64,000 nucleotides of DNA from Faucicola sp902506215 (GTDB taxonomy: Bacteria > Pseudomonadota > Gammaproteobacteria > Pseudomonadales > Moraxellaceae): positions 2,108,001 to 2,172,000 of the forward strand of contig CP069437.1 of NCBI GenBank assembly GCA_016888885.1. Direction: 5' to 3'. Position 1 is the stretch's first letter, and each line of letters begins with the position of its first letter. The notes beneath the pieces are model-generated. The model made no database searches and had not been told where the DNA came from. It saw only the letters and a list, made by a program, of their open reading frames with translations. Below, in pieces: positions 1 through 6,406 of this stretch. Made by a program: the position numbers and the translations under genes.

Positions 1-1
1 A

Positions 2-97
2 CGCCCCCGCTATGTCGAGTTTGTCGATAGCCTGCCCAAGTCCAATGTTGGTAAGATTTTACGTAAAGAGCTACGTAAACGCGAAGGGCTTGAATAG
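2..97 (+). CDS. AMP-dependent acyl-CoA synthetase, C-terminal end only
   Basis: Only the last 31 codons lie in the window; the start is upstream of base 1. The visible tail carries the LPKSNVGKILRKEL stretch, which is the A10 motif of ANL-superfamily adenylating enzymes; its lysine is the residue that contacts the acyl-adenylate. The reading frame closes with TAG at 95-97. Such enzymes join a carboxylic acid (usually a fatty acid) to CoA using ATP. The fragment cannot reveal substrate or gene name. A second, complete but different acyl-CoA ligase lies at 14491-16287. Confidence 0.75.
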   Translation, partial: RPRYVEFVDSLPKSNVGKILRKELRKREGLE

Positions 98-229
98 CAA
101 CCTGCCATGTTGCCGACGGAATTGTCTTGCTAAAACTGGGTTGGCAAGGTAGCATAAAACCACTGTAATTTTTGCCCATTGCTTAAAAACTATCTACCAA
201 ACCGTCAACGCGGTCTTTTAGGGAATCTT

Positions 230-946
230 ATGCGTATCGATAATCGTGAAAACAACCAACTTCGCCCAATGAGTTTTGTGCGTAACTTTACCAAACATGC
301 CGAAGGCGCCGTGCTGGTCAGCTATGGTGATACCAAAGTGCTATGTACCGCCAGTATCGAAACCCAAGTGCCGCGCTGGCTCAAAGGCACAGGTAAGGGC
401 TGGATTACCGCTGAATACGGTATGTTGCCACGCGCGACCCACGAGCGTACCCAACGCGAAGCTGCCAAAGGTAAACAATCAGGTCGTACCCAAGAGATTC
501 AGCGGTTGATTGGTCGTAGCCTACGGGCGATGGTAGATCTTGAAAAGCTTGGGGAAAATACCATCCATATCGACTGTGACGTGCTGCAAGCCGATGGCGG
601 TACCCGTACTGCCAGTATCACCGGTGCGGCTGTGGCATTGGTCGATGCATTAGAAAAACTACAAGCCGCCAAAAAACTCAAAGCCGATCCTTTGGTAGGC
701 TTGGTAGCAGCGGTCTCTGTGGGTATAAAAAACGGTGAAGTGCTCTTAGATTTGAACTATAGCGAAGACTCAAGCTGTGACACAGATCTTAACGTCGTGA
801 TGACGCAAAAAGGCGAGTTTATCGAGATTCAAGGCACTGCCGAAGAAAAACCGTTTACCCGTGCGCAAGCGGATGAAATGCTAGCAATTGCCGAAGAAGG
901 CATCAAACAGCTGATTGCTGAACAACAAGCAGTGCTAGGTTGGTAA
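230..946 (+). CDS. rph: ribonuclease PH
   Basis: Phosphorolytic 3'-5' exoribonuclease that trims the 3' ends of tRNA precursors. The ATG at 230 gives 238 residues, the usual length, and follows an AGGGA ribosome-binding site; a TTG at 179 in frame would add 17 untypical residues. RNase PH signatures are present: R-rich segment with RTQEIQRLIGRSLRA at residues 86-100, then DCDVLQADGGTRTASITGA at about 115-133, which forms the phosphate-binding active site. The gene stands alone, downstream of the acyl-CoA ligase tail, and is followed by a 9-bp hairpin at 976-998. Confidence 0.96.
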   Translation: MRIDNRENNQLRPMSFVRNFTKHAEGAVLVSYGDTKVLCTASIETQVPRWLKGTGKGWITAEYGMLPRATHERTQREAAKGKQSGRTQEIQRLIGRSLRAMVDLEKLGENTIHIDCDVLQADGGTRTASITGAAVALVDALEKLQAAKKLKADPLVGLVAAVSVGIKNGEVLLDLNYSEDSSCDTDLNVVMTQKGEFIEIQGTAEEKPFTRAQADEMLAIAEEGIKQLIAEQQAVLGW

Positions 947-975
947 AACAGCCTAACAAAATGGGCTAGGCTAGT

Positions 976-998
976 AAGGGCGTAGCGCATACGCCCTT
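976..998 (+). terminator. hairpin after rph, possible weak terminator
   Basis: AAGGGCGTA (976-984) and TACGCCCTT (990-998) form a perfect 9-bp stem with a 5-base loop. It lies between rph and the next gene. No T tract follows, so it may act as a 3'-end stabiliser instead of a true intrinsic terminator. Confidence 0.45.
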
Positions 999-1019
999 GA
1001 AATCGTTATAGAGATTAGT

Positions 1020-1502
1020 ATGTTAAAAGTCACCGAGACAGGCGTTACCATTGGTTTGCAAAGTCAAGCGAAGGTAGCAAACAAGCTGACCCAAATACTC
1101 TGGGTGGGTATCGCCATTGCCGTGGTAGGGCTATTGATGGCATTTAAAATGCTCTCAGTTGCCATCGGCTCGCTGATGATGTTACTAGCCATCATCGCAG
1201 GTGTTGCGTGGCAATCATTCAACCAAAAAAAACAGGTACCTACTTTAACAGGGGGTGAGCTGCGACTGACGCAGCAAGGTTTTAGCCACCACCAAGGTGC
1301 TAACGTCACAAGTTATCAGTTCTTGCCCAGCGATAGCATTGAGCACACCATTGATGGCATGACCATCTACAATGCTGACGGTCAAACCTTGTATCACATC
1401 ACAGGTTTTCATGACCCTAAACATATCAAAATCGCCCAAGCCGTCCTACAAGGCAAGCCCATCAAAACCCAAGGCAAAGCAATCAAACTACAAAGCACTT
1501 AA
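1020..1502 (+). CDS. small inner-membrane protein of unknown function
   Basis: I do not recognise the family. The 160-residue protein has a short polar N-terminus, two closely spaced hydrophobic segments at about residues 25-42 and 45-64 that should form a transmembrane hairpin, then a basic QKK stop-transfer patch and a soluble C-terminal half of about 90 residues, rich in beta-prone stretches (LRLTQQGFSHH, SIEHTIDGMTIY). The topology suggests a membrane-anchored domain facing the cytoplasm. It starts 73 bases after rph and could be co-transcribed with it. The ribosome-binding site is weak (GAGA). Confidence 0.7.
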   Translation: MLKVTETGVTIGLQSQAKVANKLTQILWVGIAIAVVGLLMAFKMLSVAIGSLMMLLAIIAGVAWQSFNQKKQVPTLTGGELRLTQQGFSHHQGANVTSYQFLPSDSIEHTIDGMTIYNADGQTLYHITGFHDPKHIKIAQAVLQGKPIKTQGKAIKLQST

Positions 1503-1677
1503 TCAAAAAACCACACCCTATCTCACACGGTGGTTAGGCACAGTGGTTAGGCTTAGTTACCAAATCATAATAATTTTTTTGCCAATACTTGTTAAAATCC
1601 TTAGAGATGATTAATCCACACGCTGATAATAACATTCATTATTTAATTCATATAAAAAAACACGGAAGGAAAGGACG

Positions 1678-2241
1678 ATGTCGACTGCATTAAAATTTGC
1701 CACCCCATTAATCGTTGCGATGGCGCTGGTAGGCTGTAATAAAAAAACAGAAACCACAACCACAACTACTGCTTCAGCGCCTGCTACCACAGTTACCGCT
1801 AGCGCCAATGGTGCAACGGCAACCGCTACGGTAAGTACCACGACAACCTCGACCACGGCAGTTGACCCCAACATGACGCCAGAAGACCACAAAAAAGCGC
1901 GTGAAAGAATCATGAAAGAGTGGAAAAAAACCAACCAAATCATTGGTGCCATGATCAAAGATCCAAGCAAATTTGATGCCGCGCAAGTCAAAGCCGCCGC
2001 CGAGAAACTTAACCAAAATCCTTGGGTGCATTATCCAGAGACAGCCAAAGGCGGTGAAGCAAAAGATGAAATTTGGCGAGATCCTGCAGGGTTCCAGCAA
2101 CAAATTGATAAATTTAAAACCGCTGCCAGTGCTCTTAATGCCGCCGCTGCGACTGCAACCAGTGTCGATGACATCAAAACCCAATTTGGCGATTTGGGCG
2201 CTAGCTGTAAATCCTGTCATGAAAAATATAAAGAAGATTAA
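1678..2241 (+). CDS. cytochrome c' family lipoprotein
   Basis: Predicted c-type haem protein. The N-terminus MSTALKFATPLIVAMALVGC has a lipobox (LVGC) with the lipidated cysteine at residue 20, followed by a Thr/Ala-rich linker to about residue 60. The rest is helical, and the haem-attachment motif C177-K-S-C180-H181 sits ten residues from the C-terminus, which is diagnostic of cytochrome c' (class II), where the four-helix bundle ends in the haem site. These proteins bind NO or other small gases or carry electrons in the periplasm. The lipid anchor is unusual for the class. A good GGAAGGAAAGG site precedes ATG 1678. Haem attachment would need the Ccm system encoded in part at 20.8-24 kb. Confidence 0.85.
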   Translation: MSTALKFATPLIVAMALVGCNKKTETTTTTTASAPATTVTASANGATATATVSTTTTSTTAVDPNMTPEDHKKARERIMKEWKKTNQIIGAMIKDPSKFDAAQVKAAAEKLNQNPWVHYPETAKGGEAKDEIWRDPAGFQQQIDKFKTAASALNAAAATATSVDDIKTQFGDLGASCKSCHEKYKED

Positions 2242-2270
2242 TTTGTTATCCCCAATAGTTTTCATGCGCA

Positions 2271-2420
2271 TTGACTTCCTCCCCTCTCTAAAGTGAGGGG
2301 ATTTCTTCTACAAGACGGTCAAGCCCGACCGCAAGAATGTTCCGACTGGCATTAATATCTCTATCATGCCGTGTGCCACACTTCGCACAAGTCCATTCTC
2401 TTATTCGCAAACCTGCTCTA
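2271..2420 (-). ncRNA. predicted omegaRNA (reRNA) of the tnpB element
   Basis: By family knowledge, TnpB nucleases are guided by an RNA transcribed in the tnpB sense from the 3' end of tnpB through the right end of the element; bases just outside the end become the guide. Here that RNA would cover roughly the last 100-150 bases of tnpB, include the right-end hairpin, leave the element at 2271 and take its guide from about 2251-2270. The 5' limit given is a guess. No experimental or alignment evidence was available. Confidence 0.45.
2280..2301 (-). repeat. IS200/IS605 right-end hairpin
   Basis: TCCCCTC (2280-2286) pairs with GAGGGGA (2295-2301) around an 8-base loop. The hairpin overlaps the tnpB stop codon (2288-2290), as expected for a right end that is recognised by TnpA and also forms the 3' part of the TnpB-associated RNA. 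Confidence 0.8.
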
Positions 2421-3391
2421 CCGCTCAAGCTACTGGACATATCGCCACAGCACGAGCAAGTTTGGGTAGTGTATCGCTCTGATACGATTTCAAAACGGCA
2501 ACCTGCGTTCTCGCATTTATAGGTCAGTTGTCGTTTCATTTCAAACCAACCTGCATCGTAAACCGATTTGGCTAGTTTGCCTTTTTTACTGTTAAATTGG
2601 GTAGTTCTAACATCACCTACCACGATTAGGGCATTGTCTTTAACTAGCTGTGTGGTGAATTTGTGGATTAGGTCTTGGCGTGTGTTTTTGATTTTGGCAT
2701 GAATCGCTTTGACACGCTGTTTGTTTTTGGCACGTTGGGCGATGGCTAATGCTTTGGCATATTTGAGCGTTTGCTTGATTTGTAGTTTATCGCCATTTGA
2801 GGCTGTAGCACTGTCTTTTAAACCTAAATCAATACCGACGCTACCAGTTCCACAAGTGGTTTTAGGGTATTCTTTGACGGTGATACAGGCATACCAACGG
2901 TTACGGCTGTCTTGGACTAACTCGCAAGTGTTGATTTGATATAGGCTAAGGTTGTAGCTGTCCCATAGGTCAATGACTAGTTTTTGCCCTTTGGCTAGGG
3001 ATAGTTGCAAGGTGGATTTTAAGCCCTTTTTGCCTGTTTGGTGGGTGGCAATATGCTTGATGGCAGATTGTTTAAATGGTAGCCAACCTAAGCTTTTACG
3101 CTTTGATGTTGGGTTGTTGGTTCGCCAGTTTAACTTTGCCTTTTTAAACTGTTTACGGCTTTTGGCGTGGGTTTCGTTGATGGCTTGGATGGTTTGCGAG
3201 TGTAAGCCAAGTAGTTCACCGCTACCTTTGGTATATTCGTTTAGGTCGTAAGCACTAAAGAATTTACCAGTTTTTTGTAGGTGTCTGTAACTCAAATCAT
3301 TGACATAATTCCACACGAAATTGACCGAACCGCTTAGGCGGTTAAGCTTCACTATGTGTTTGTCTTGTATGCGCAACTTGAGTGTTTTCAT
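2288..3391 (-). CDS. tnpB: TnpB, RNA-guided endonuclease of the IS200/IS605 element
   Basis: A 367-residue OrfB/TnpB protein. Family role: RNA-guided cleavage that favours retention of the transposon; it is the ancestor of Cas12. Seen here: RuvC-I aspartate in SVGIDLGLKDSA (D188), a zinc ribbon C312xxC315 ... C335xxC338, and RuvC-III in RHDRDINASRNI (D343/D345). The RuvC-II strand, normally written I-x-x-E-D/N, reads ALIVVGDVRT: the expected glutamate position is glycine 259, followed by D260. The protein is full length and uninterrupted, and its 3' end overlaps the right-end hairpin. Whether it still cleaves DNA is open. Confidence 0.92.
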   Translation of the reverse strand: MKTLKLRIQDKHIVKLNRLSGSVNFVWNYVNDLSYRHLQKTGKFFSAYDLNEYTKGSGELLGLHSQTIQAINETHAKSRKQFKKAKLNWRTNNPTSKRKSLGWLPFKQSAIKHIATHQTGKKGLKSTLQLSLAKGQKLVIDLWDSYNLSLYQINTCELVQDSRNRWYACITVKEYPKTTCGTGSVGIDLGLKDSATASNGDKLQIKQTLKYAKALAIAQRAKNKQRVKAIHAKIKNTRQDLIHKFTTQLVKDNALIVVGDVRTTQFNSKKGKLAKSVYDAGWFEMKRQLTYKCENAGCRFEIVSERYTTQTCSCCGDMSSSLSGRAGLRIREWTCAKCGTRHDRDINASRNILAVGLDRLVEEIPSL

Positions 3392-3439
3392 GGGTTTAAG
3401 TATAATTGGATTTTTTTATTTTACAGTTGGTCTAATTAT

Positions 3440-3850
3440 ATGTCAAACGATTTAAGACGTGGTAGGCACGTTGTTTACAATCTTCATGTGCATTTGGTCT
3501 TTGTGGCGAAATACCGCAGAAAAGTATTTACCAAACAGATTTTAGACGATATGCAAGTCATCTTTGAGGAAGTTTGTTCAAAGTTTGAGGCACAATTGGT
3601 TGAGTTTGACGGTGAAAACGACCATGTGCATTTATTGGTGGTTTATCCGCCTAAAGTAGCTATTTCTAGTTTGGTGAATAGCTTGAAAGGTGTGTCTAGT
3701 CGGTTATTGCGTAAGAAAGAATATCCGTCTATCAAGCAACAGTTATGGGGCGATGCGTTGTGGTCGCCGAGTTATTTTGCAGGTAGTTGTGGTGGTGCTC
3801 CCATTGAGATTATCCGCCAGTACATTGAACAGCAGAATACACCGCACTAA
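3440..3850 (+). CDS. tnpA: IS200/IS605 transposase TnpA (Y1 HUH type)
   Basis: Single-strand transposase of 136 residues. The HUH metal-binding motif is H62-V-H64 in NDHVHLLVVYPP and the nucleophilic tyrosine is Y128 in EIIRQYIEQQ near the C-terminus; both are intact. I chose the ATG at 3440, since MSNDLRRGRHVVYNLHVHLV matches the family N-terminus; the in-frame extension upstream runs through the divergent promoter region. It acts as a dimer, cutting and rejoining single-stranded ends at the subterminal hairpins. With both catalytic motifs present the element is probably mobile. Confidence 0.93.
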   Translation: MSNDLRRGRHVVYNLHVHLVFVAKYRRKVFTKQILDDMQVIFEEVCSKFEAQLVEFDGENDHVHLLVVYPPKVAISSLVNSLKGVSSRLLRKKEYPSIKQQLWGDALWSPSYFAGSCGGAPIEIIRQYIEQQNTPH

Positions 3851-3892
3851 ATACCATCTGTGCGTAAGCATGGTTATGGAGTTGCCTTATAT

Positions 3893-3912
3893 CCACCGCC
3901 TGAAGTCGGTGG
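3893..3912 (+). repeat. IS200/IS605 left-end hairpin
   Basis: CCACCG (3893-3898) and CGGTGG (3907-3912) form a 6-bp stem with loop CCTGAAGT. It lies about 40 bases after tnpA, where the left end of an IS605-type element should be. Confidence 0.75.
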
Positions 3913-3932
3913 TTTTACGGCAACAGAGGATA

Positions 3933-3964
3933 AAAAAAGGCAGTGTTCAATGACTGCCTTTTTT
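3933..3964. terminator. bidirectional intrinsic terminator after epmC
   Basis: A perfect 12-bp stem, AAAAAAGGCAGT (3933-3944) with ACTGCCTTTTTT (3953-3964), loop GTTCAATG. T runs exist in both senses. It ends epmC transcription on the minus strand and probably served the cytochrome c' gene before the element inserted between them. Confidence 0.85.
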
Positions 3965-3974
3965 ATTGGCCTAA

Positions 3975-4775
3975 TTAACTTTGATAAAAATTAACTTTGA
4001 TAAAATTGTGAGAGATATCAAACGGGGTCAATGGTAGCGGGCGCAGTTTGATTAACTGGCTTAGCAACACTTTGGCATCGGTTGACAGTTTTTGCCCCGT
4101 TTGCCAAAACTTCACCGCTTGGGCTCGTACATCGGCTTCAAAAGTGCTCTGACTGGTATCAAAATCAGCAAACAAATTATCTTTAGACACGCTAAAGGGT
4201 TTGTTGCAAGCCAGCGTCAATAAACATTCAATCGCTTGCGGCATAATTTCCACTTGTTCAAATTGTTGCTGCTGCTGCTCATTACGTCCGTCGGGCGCAT
4301 ACCAGTAGCCAAAGTCATTGAGCAATCGGCGTTTTTGACCTGCCATACACCAGTGGCTAATTTCATGCAAGGCACTGGCAAAAAATCCATGCGCAAAAAC
4401 AATTTTGGCAGGCTCGGTATCGGTCGCGGCAAAATATTCAGGCTCATGCTCGCCTTTGACCAAAATCGTATCGCGATGGCAAAACCACCGTTTGAACCAA
4501 ACCATCAGCCATTGCACTTGCAATGCTTCCACCGATACCCATTGATAGTCAGTCAAAGGGCGATTTTTTGTCTTTGATACATTGGCGAGTGCGGGCAAAA
4601 AATTAACCTTTAATGCTAACTGCGCCCTTTGTTGGTCAATCACCGTTGTGTCCATATCATTGGTTAATACAGGCGCCACCGCGAATTGACTGACAAAAGG
4701 CAGCGTCATAAAGGGAAAAATAGCAAGGGTTCGTGGTGATATTTGTGCAGATATTGGCGATAGGTGTGTGGACAT
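3975..4775 (-). CDS. epmC: elongation factor P hydroxylase
   Basis: EpmC (YfcM) hydroxylates the lysyl-lysine on elongation factor P, the last step of its modification. The family core is clear: VFAHGFFASALHEISHWCMAGQKRR (about 126-150) with the HExxH metal motif H137-E138-x2-H141, then DFGYWYAPDGR (154-164) and VEIMPQAIECL. The usual protein is about 180 residues; this one is 266, with roughly 80-90 extra N-terminal residues of low conservation. No convincing Shine-Dalgarno site precedes ATG 4775, and in-frame ATGs at residues 23 and 41 exist, so the start is uncertain. Its substrate gene efp and epmB lie at 49-51 kb. Confidence 0.87.
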   Translation of the reverse strand: MSTHLSPISAQISPRTLAIFPFMTLPFVSQFAVAPVLTNDMDTTVIDQQRAQLALKVNFLPALANVSKTKNRPLTDYQWVSVEALQVQWLMVWFKRWFCHRDTILVKGEHEPEYFAATDTEPAKIVFAHGFFASALHEISHWCMAGQKRRLLNDFGYWYAPDGRNEQQQQQFEQVEIMPQAIECLLTLACNKPFSVSKDNLFADFDTSQSTFEADVRAQAVKFWQTGQKLSTDAKVLLSQLIKLRPLPLTPFDISHNFIKVNFYQS

Positions 4776-4919
4776 AGCAAAATTAGGGTTGATAAAAATG
4801 GCTATTATACAATTTAACAGCCTGCATCGACTAGGAAATCATGCCTACAACATGCTACCATGCAATAGACGTCAGTATGCTTTATACTACAGCGTAAAAT
4901 AACTAACAGGAGCGGTGAA

Positions 4920-5564
4920 ATGACGCTACATTCTTCATCAAACTCTTCATCAAACGTGCCAGCACAATCATCGAAAGATGTACCGACAACTGCCCCATCC
5001 AAAACCGCCAATAACACCACCAGTGAGATTGGCGCGAGTGCCAGCTTGGTCAAGTTTATTGATTTGGCACGTTGGGAGCATAACAACGATAACCATTATC
5101 ACTGGGAAGGCAAGGTGAGTCTCAAGGATTTGCCACGTATCTATGGCTTGGGTGATGAACATCATGACAACGATCAGCCACTGGATGTGATACTAGATAT
5201 TCAGAAAAAAGGGGACGTGGTATTTTGGCAATTACACACCACGGGCGTGCTTTGGCAAACCTGCCAGCGCTGCCTAGATCCCGTCGCAGTGAGTCTGGCT
5301 GTTGATAGTGAGCTTGCACTGCTTGAAGATGAAAATCACGTCGCATTGCTTGATGAAGGCACAGAAATCATCCTGATTGATGAGCTAACCGATGACAATA
5401 AACTGTGGCTATTACCGATGATTGAAGATGAGTTATTGGTGGATTTGCCATTAGCGCCCAAGCATGACGACTGCGAAATGGCAGTCACTGAGGTGGGTGA
5501 GTTGCCAGAGGCAGTGGCGGAAAAAGAAAATCCGTTTGCGGTACTGGCAAGCCTAAAAAGTTAA
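4920..5564 (+). CDS. yceD: YceD / DUF177 family protein
   Basis: Member of the DUF177 family, always coupled to rpmF and reported to influence 23S rRNA accumulation or large-subunit assembly. The 214-residue protein has a Ser/Asn/Thr-rich N-terminal tail to about residue 40, then the conserved domain with the TCQRCLDPV cysteine pair (C115, C118) typical of the family and an acidic middle. The start at 4920 has a clear AGGAG site eight bases upstream. The final proline/phenylalanine tail ENPFAVLASLK is the family C-terminus. rpmF follows after a 246-base gap that holds its own promoter and leader. Confidence 0.88.
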   Translation: MTLHSSSNSSSNVPAQSSKDVPTTAPSKTANNTTSEIGASASLVKFIDLARWEHNNDNHYHWEGKVSLKDLPRIYGLGDEHHDNDQPLDVILDIQKKGDVVFWQLHTTGVLWQTCQRCLDPVAVSLAVDSELALLEDENHVALLDEGTEIILIDELTDDNKLWLLPMIEDELLVDLPLAPKHDDCEMAVTEVGELPEAVAEKENPFAVLASLKS

Positions 5565-5636
5565 TAACAACCCCGCCATTATATACGCCGTCATACACGT
5601 AGTAACAAAAACTTGCCACTAAATGTCGGTTAAGGC

Positions 5637-5665
5637 TTTGCTAAATGGGTTTTTTTACGTATAAT
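5637..5665 (+). promoter_or_regulatory. sigma-70 type promoter for rpmF
   Basis: TTTGCT (5637-5642), 17-base spacer, perfect TATAAT (5660-5665). Transcription would start near 5672 and give rpmF a 5' leader of about 140 bases. Confidence 0.6.
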
Positions 5666-5717
5666 ATGGCGTTTATAAATTTATCTGATTGTCTGTTCCA
5701 ATAGTTTGCCTTATATC

Positions 5718-5813
5718 CATGCAAAATATCGATATCAAGTTGTTTGCATGATGATGTAATGAGGTTAAGGGAACGATGTTTTAATAGCGAGAAGCACAGG
5801 AGCTAACCTCATG
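5718..5813 (+). promoter_or_regulatory. structured 5' leader of rpmF covering the start codon
   Basis: Two long perfect stems. P1: CATGCAAA (5718-5725) with TTTGCATG (5743-5750); its loop contains the palindrome ATATCGATAT. P2: ATGAGGTTA (5759-5767) with TAACCTCAT (5804-5812), 9 bp, closing a 36-base loop. P2 pairs the bases between the AGGAG ribosome-binding site and the start codon plus the first two bases of the ATG (5811-5813). This is the geometry of a translation-blocking switch, such as autogenous control by a ribosomal protein. Function is inference. Confidence 0.55.
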
Positions 5814-5996
5814 GCTGTTCAACAAAACCGTAAAAGCCGTTCACGCCGTGATATGCGTCGTTCACACGACCGCATCACAATCAATGCTGTTGCTGTAGAT
5901 GCAACCACTGGTGAAAAACACATCCGTCACCATGCGACCAAAGACGGTTTTTACCGTGGTCGTCAATTATTCAAAGTAGCAATCGTTGCTGAATAA
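5811..5996 (+). CDS. rpmF: 50S ribosomal protein L32
   Basis: L32 of 61 residues, start MAVQQNRKSRSRRDMRRSHD, which is the standard basic N-terminus of bacterial L32. It is a small protein of the large ribosomal subunit near the peptidyl-transferase region. Start ATG 5811 has an AGGAG site eight bases upstream. The zinc-binding cysteine pairs seen in some L32 proteins are absent, so this is the cysteine-free form. The upstream leader folds over the start codon, suggesting translational control; a strong terminator follows at 6050-6081. Confidence 0.97.
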   Translation: MAVQQNRKSRSRRDMRRSHDRITINAVAVDATTGEKHIRHHATKDGFYRGRQLFKVAIVAE

Positions 5997-6049
5997 TTAA
6001 CGCAAAATGTAGGGCTTTGACATAGCTTAGTATGCATTGGCTAAGCACC

Positions 6050-6081
6050 AAAAAGGCTGATGAATTATCATCAGCCTTTTT
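6050..6081 (+). terminator. intrinsic terminator of rpmF
   Basis: AAAAAGGCTGATGA (6050-6063) and TCATCAGCCTTTTT (6068-6081) give a 14-bp stem with a 4-base loop ATTA and a T tract. It separates rpmF from the fab genes, which therefore need their own promoter. Confidence 0.92.
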
Positions 6082-6406
6082 TTATTTGTTTTTTATGTAA
6101 AAATACCCGAAAGAAAAAGCTAGAATTTTTTTTTCAATATGCCATAATAATCAGAGTACAATTGTACACATAAATTTGCTGGCTTACTTTTGCTTGCTGG
6201 CTTGATAGTAAGTTATATGATTGCCAGTCAAGTTTGATAAGCCTATAACGTCAACCTAAGCTACTGACACCATTTTGATTTTGCTGATAACATTTGGTAA
6301 AGTAATCGACCAAAAAATAGCCCAAGCAAATTTTTTTGACCGTGTTTTTAGCAGTCTAGTAGACGCAATACAACATAAGCAGGACAATATAATAAGTTAG
6401 GACATT
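6082..6406 (+). promoter_or_regulatory. fabD upstream region with a 12-bp palindrome
   Basis: About 325 A/T-rich bases without a gene. The perfect palindrome GTACAATTGTAC lies at 6156-6167, about 240 bases before fabD. Its form recalls the GTACA-N-TGTAC core of TetR-type fatty-acid regulator sites such as FabR in enterics (from memory). A likely -10 (CATAAT, 6143-6148) lies just upstream. Otherwise I see nothing in the stretch. Confidence 0.35.

Larger units (their letters stand above)
2271..3920. mobile_element. IS200/IS605-family element with divergent tnpA and tnpB
   Basis: A complete-looking single-strand transposon. tnpA (plus strand) and tnpB (minus strand) are transcribed away from each other, as in IS605. 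Each end has a subterminal hairpin in place of inverted repeats: one at 2280-2301 beside tnpB (the right end) and one at 3893-3912 beyond tnpA (the left end). In the tnpB sense the right end closes with GGAAGTCAA, so the boundary is placed at 2271; TCAA is a common right-end cleavage motif of this family. The left boundary is uncertain by about 10 bases. It sits between the cytochrome c' gene and epmC. Confidence 0.88.

Noticed and set aside
1611..2271. Overlapping minus-strand frames opposite the cytochrome c' gene, up to 165 residues
   Set aside because: Low-complexity Val/Gly-rich shadows of the Thr-rich plus-strand gene; no ribosome-binding sites or family features.
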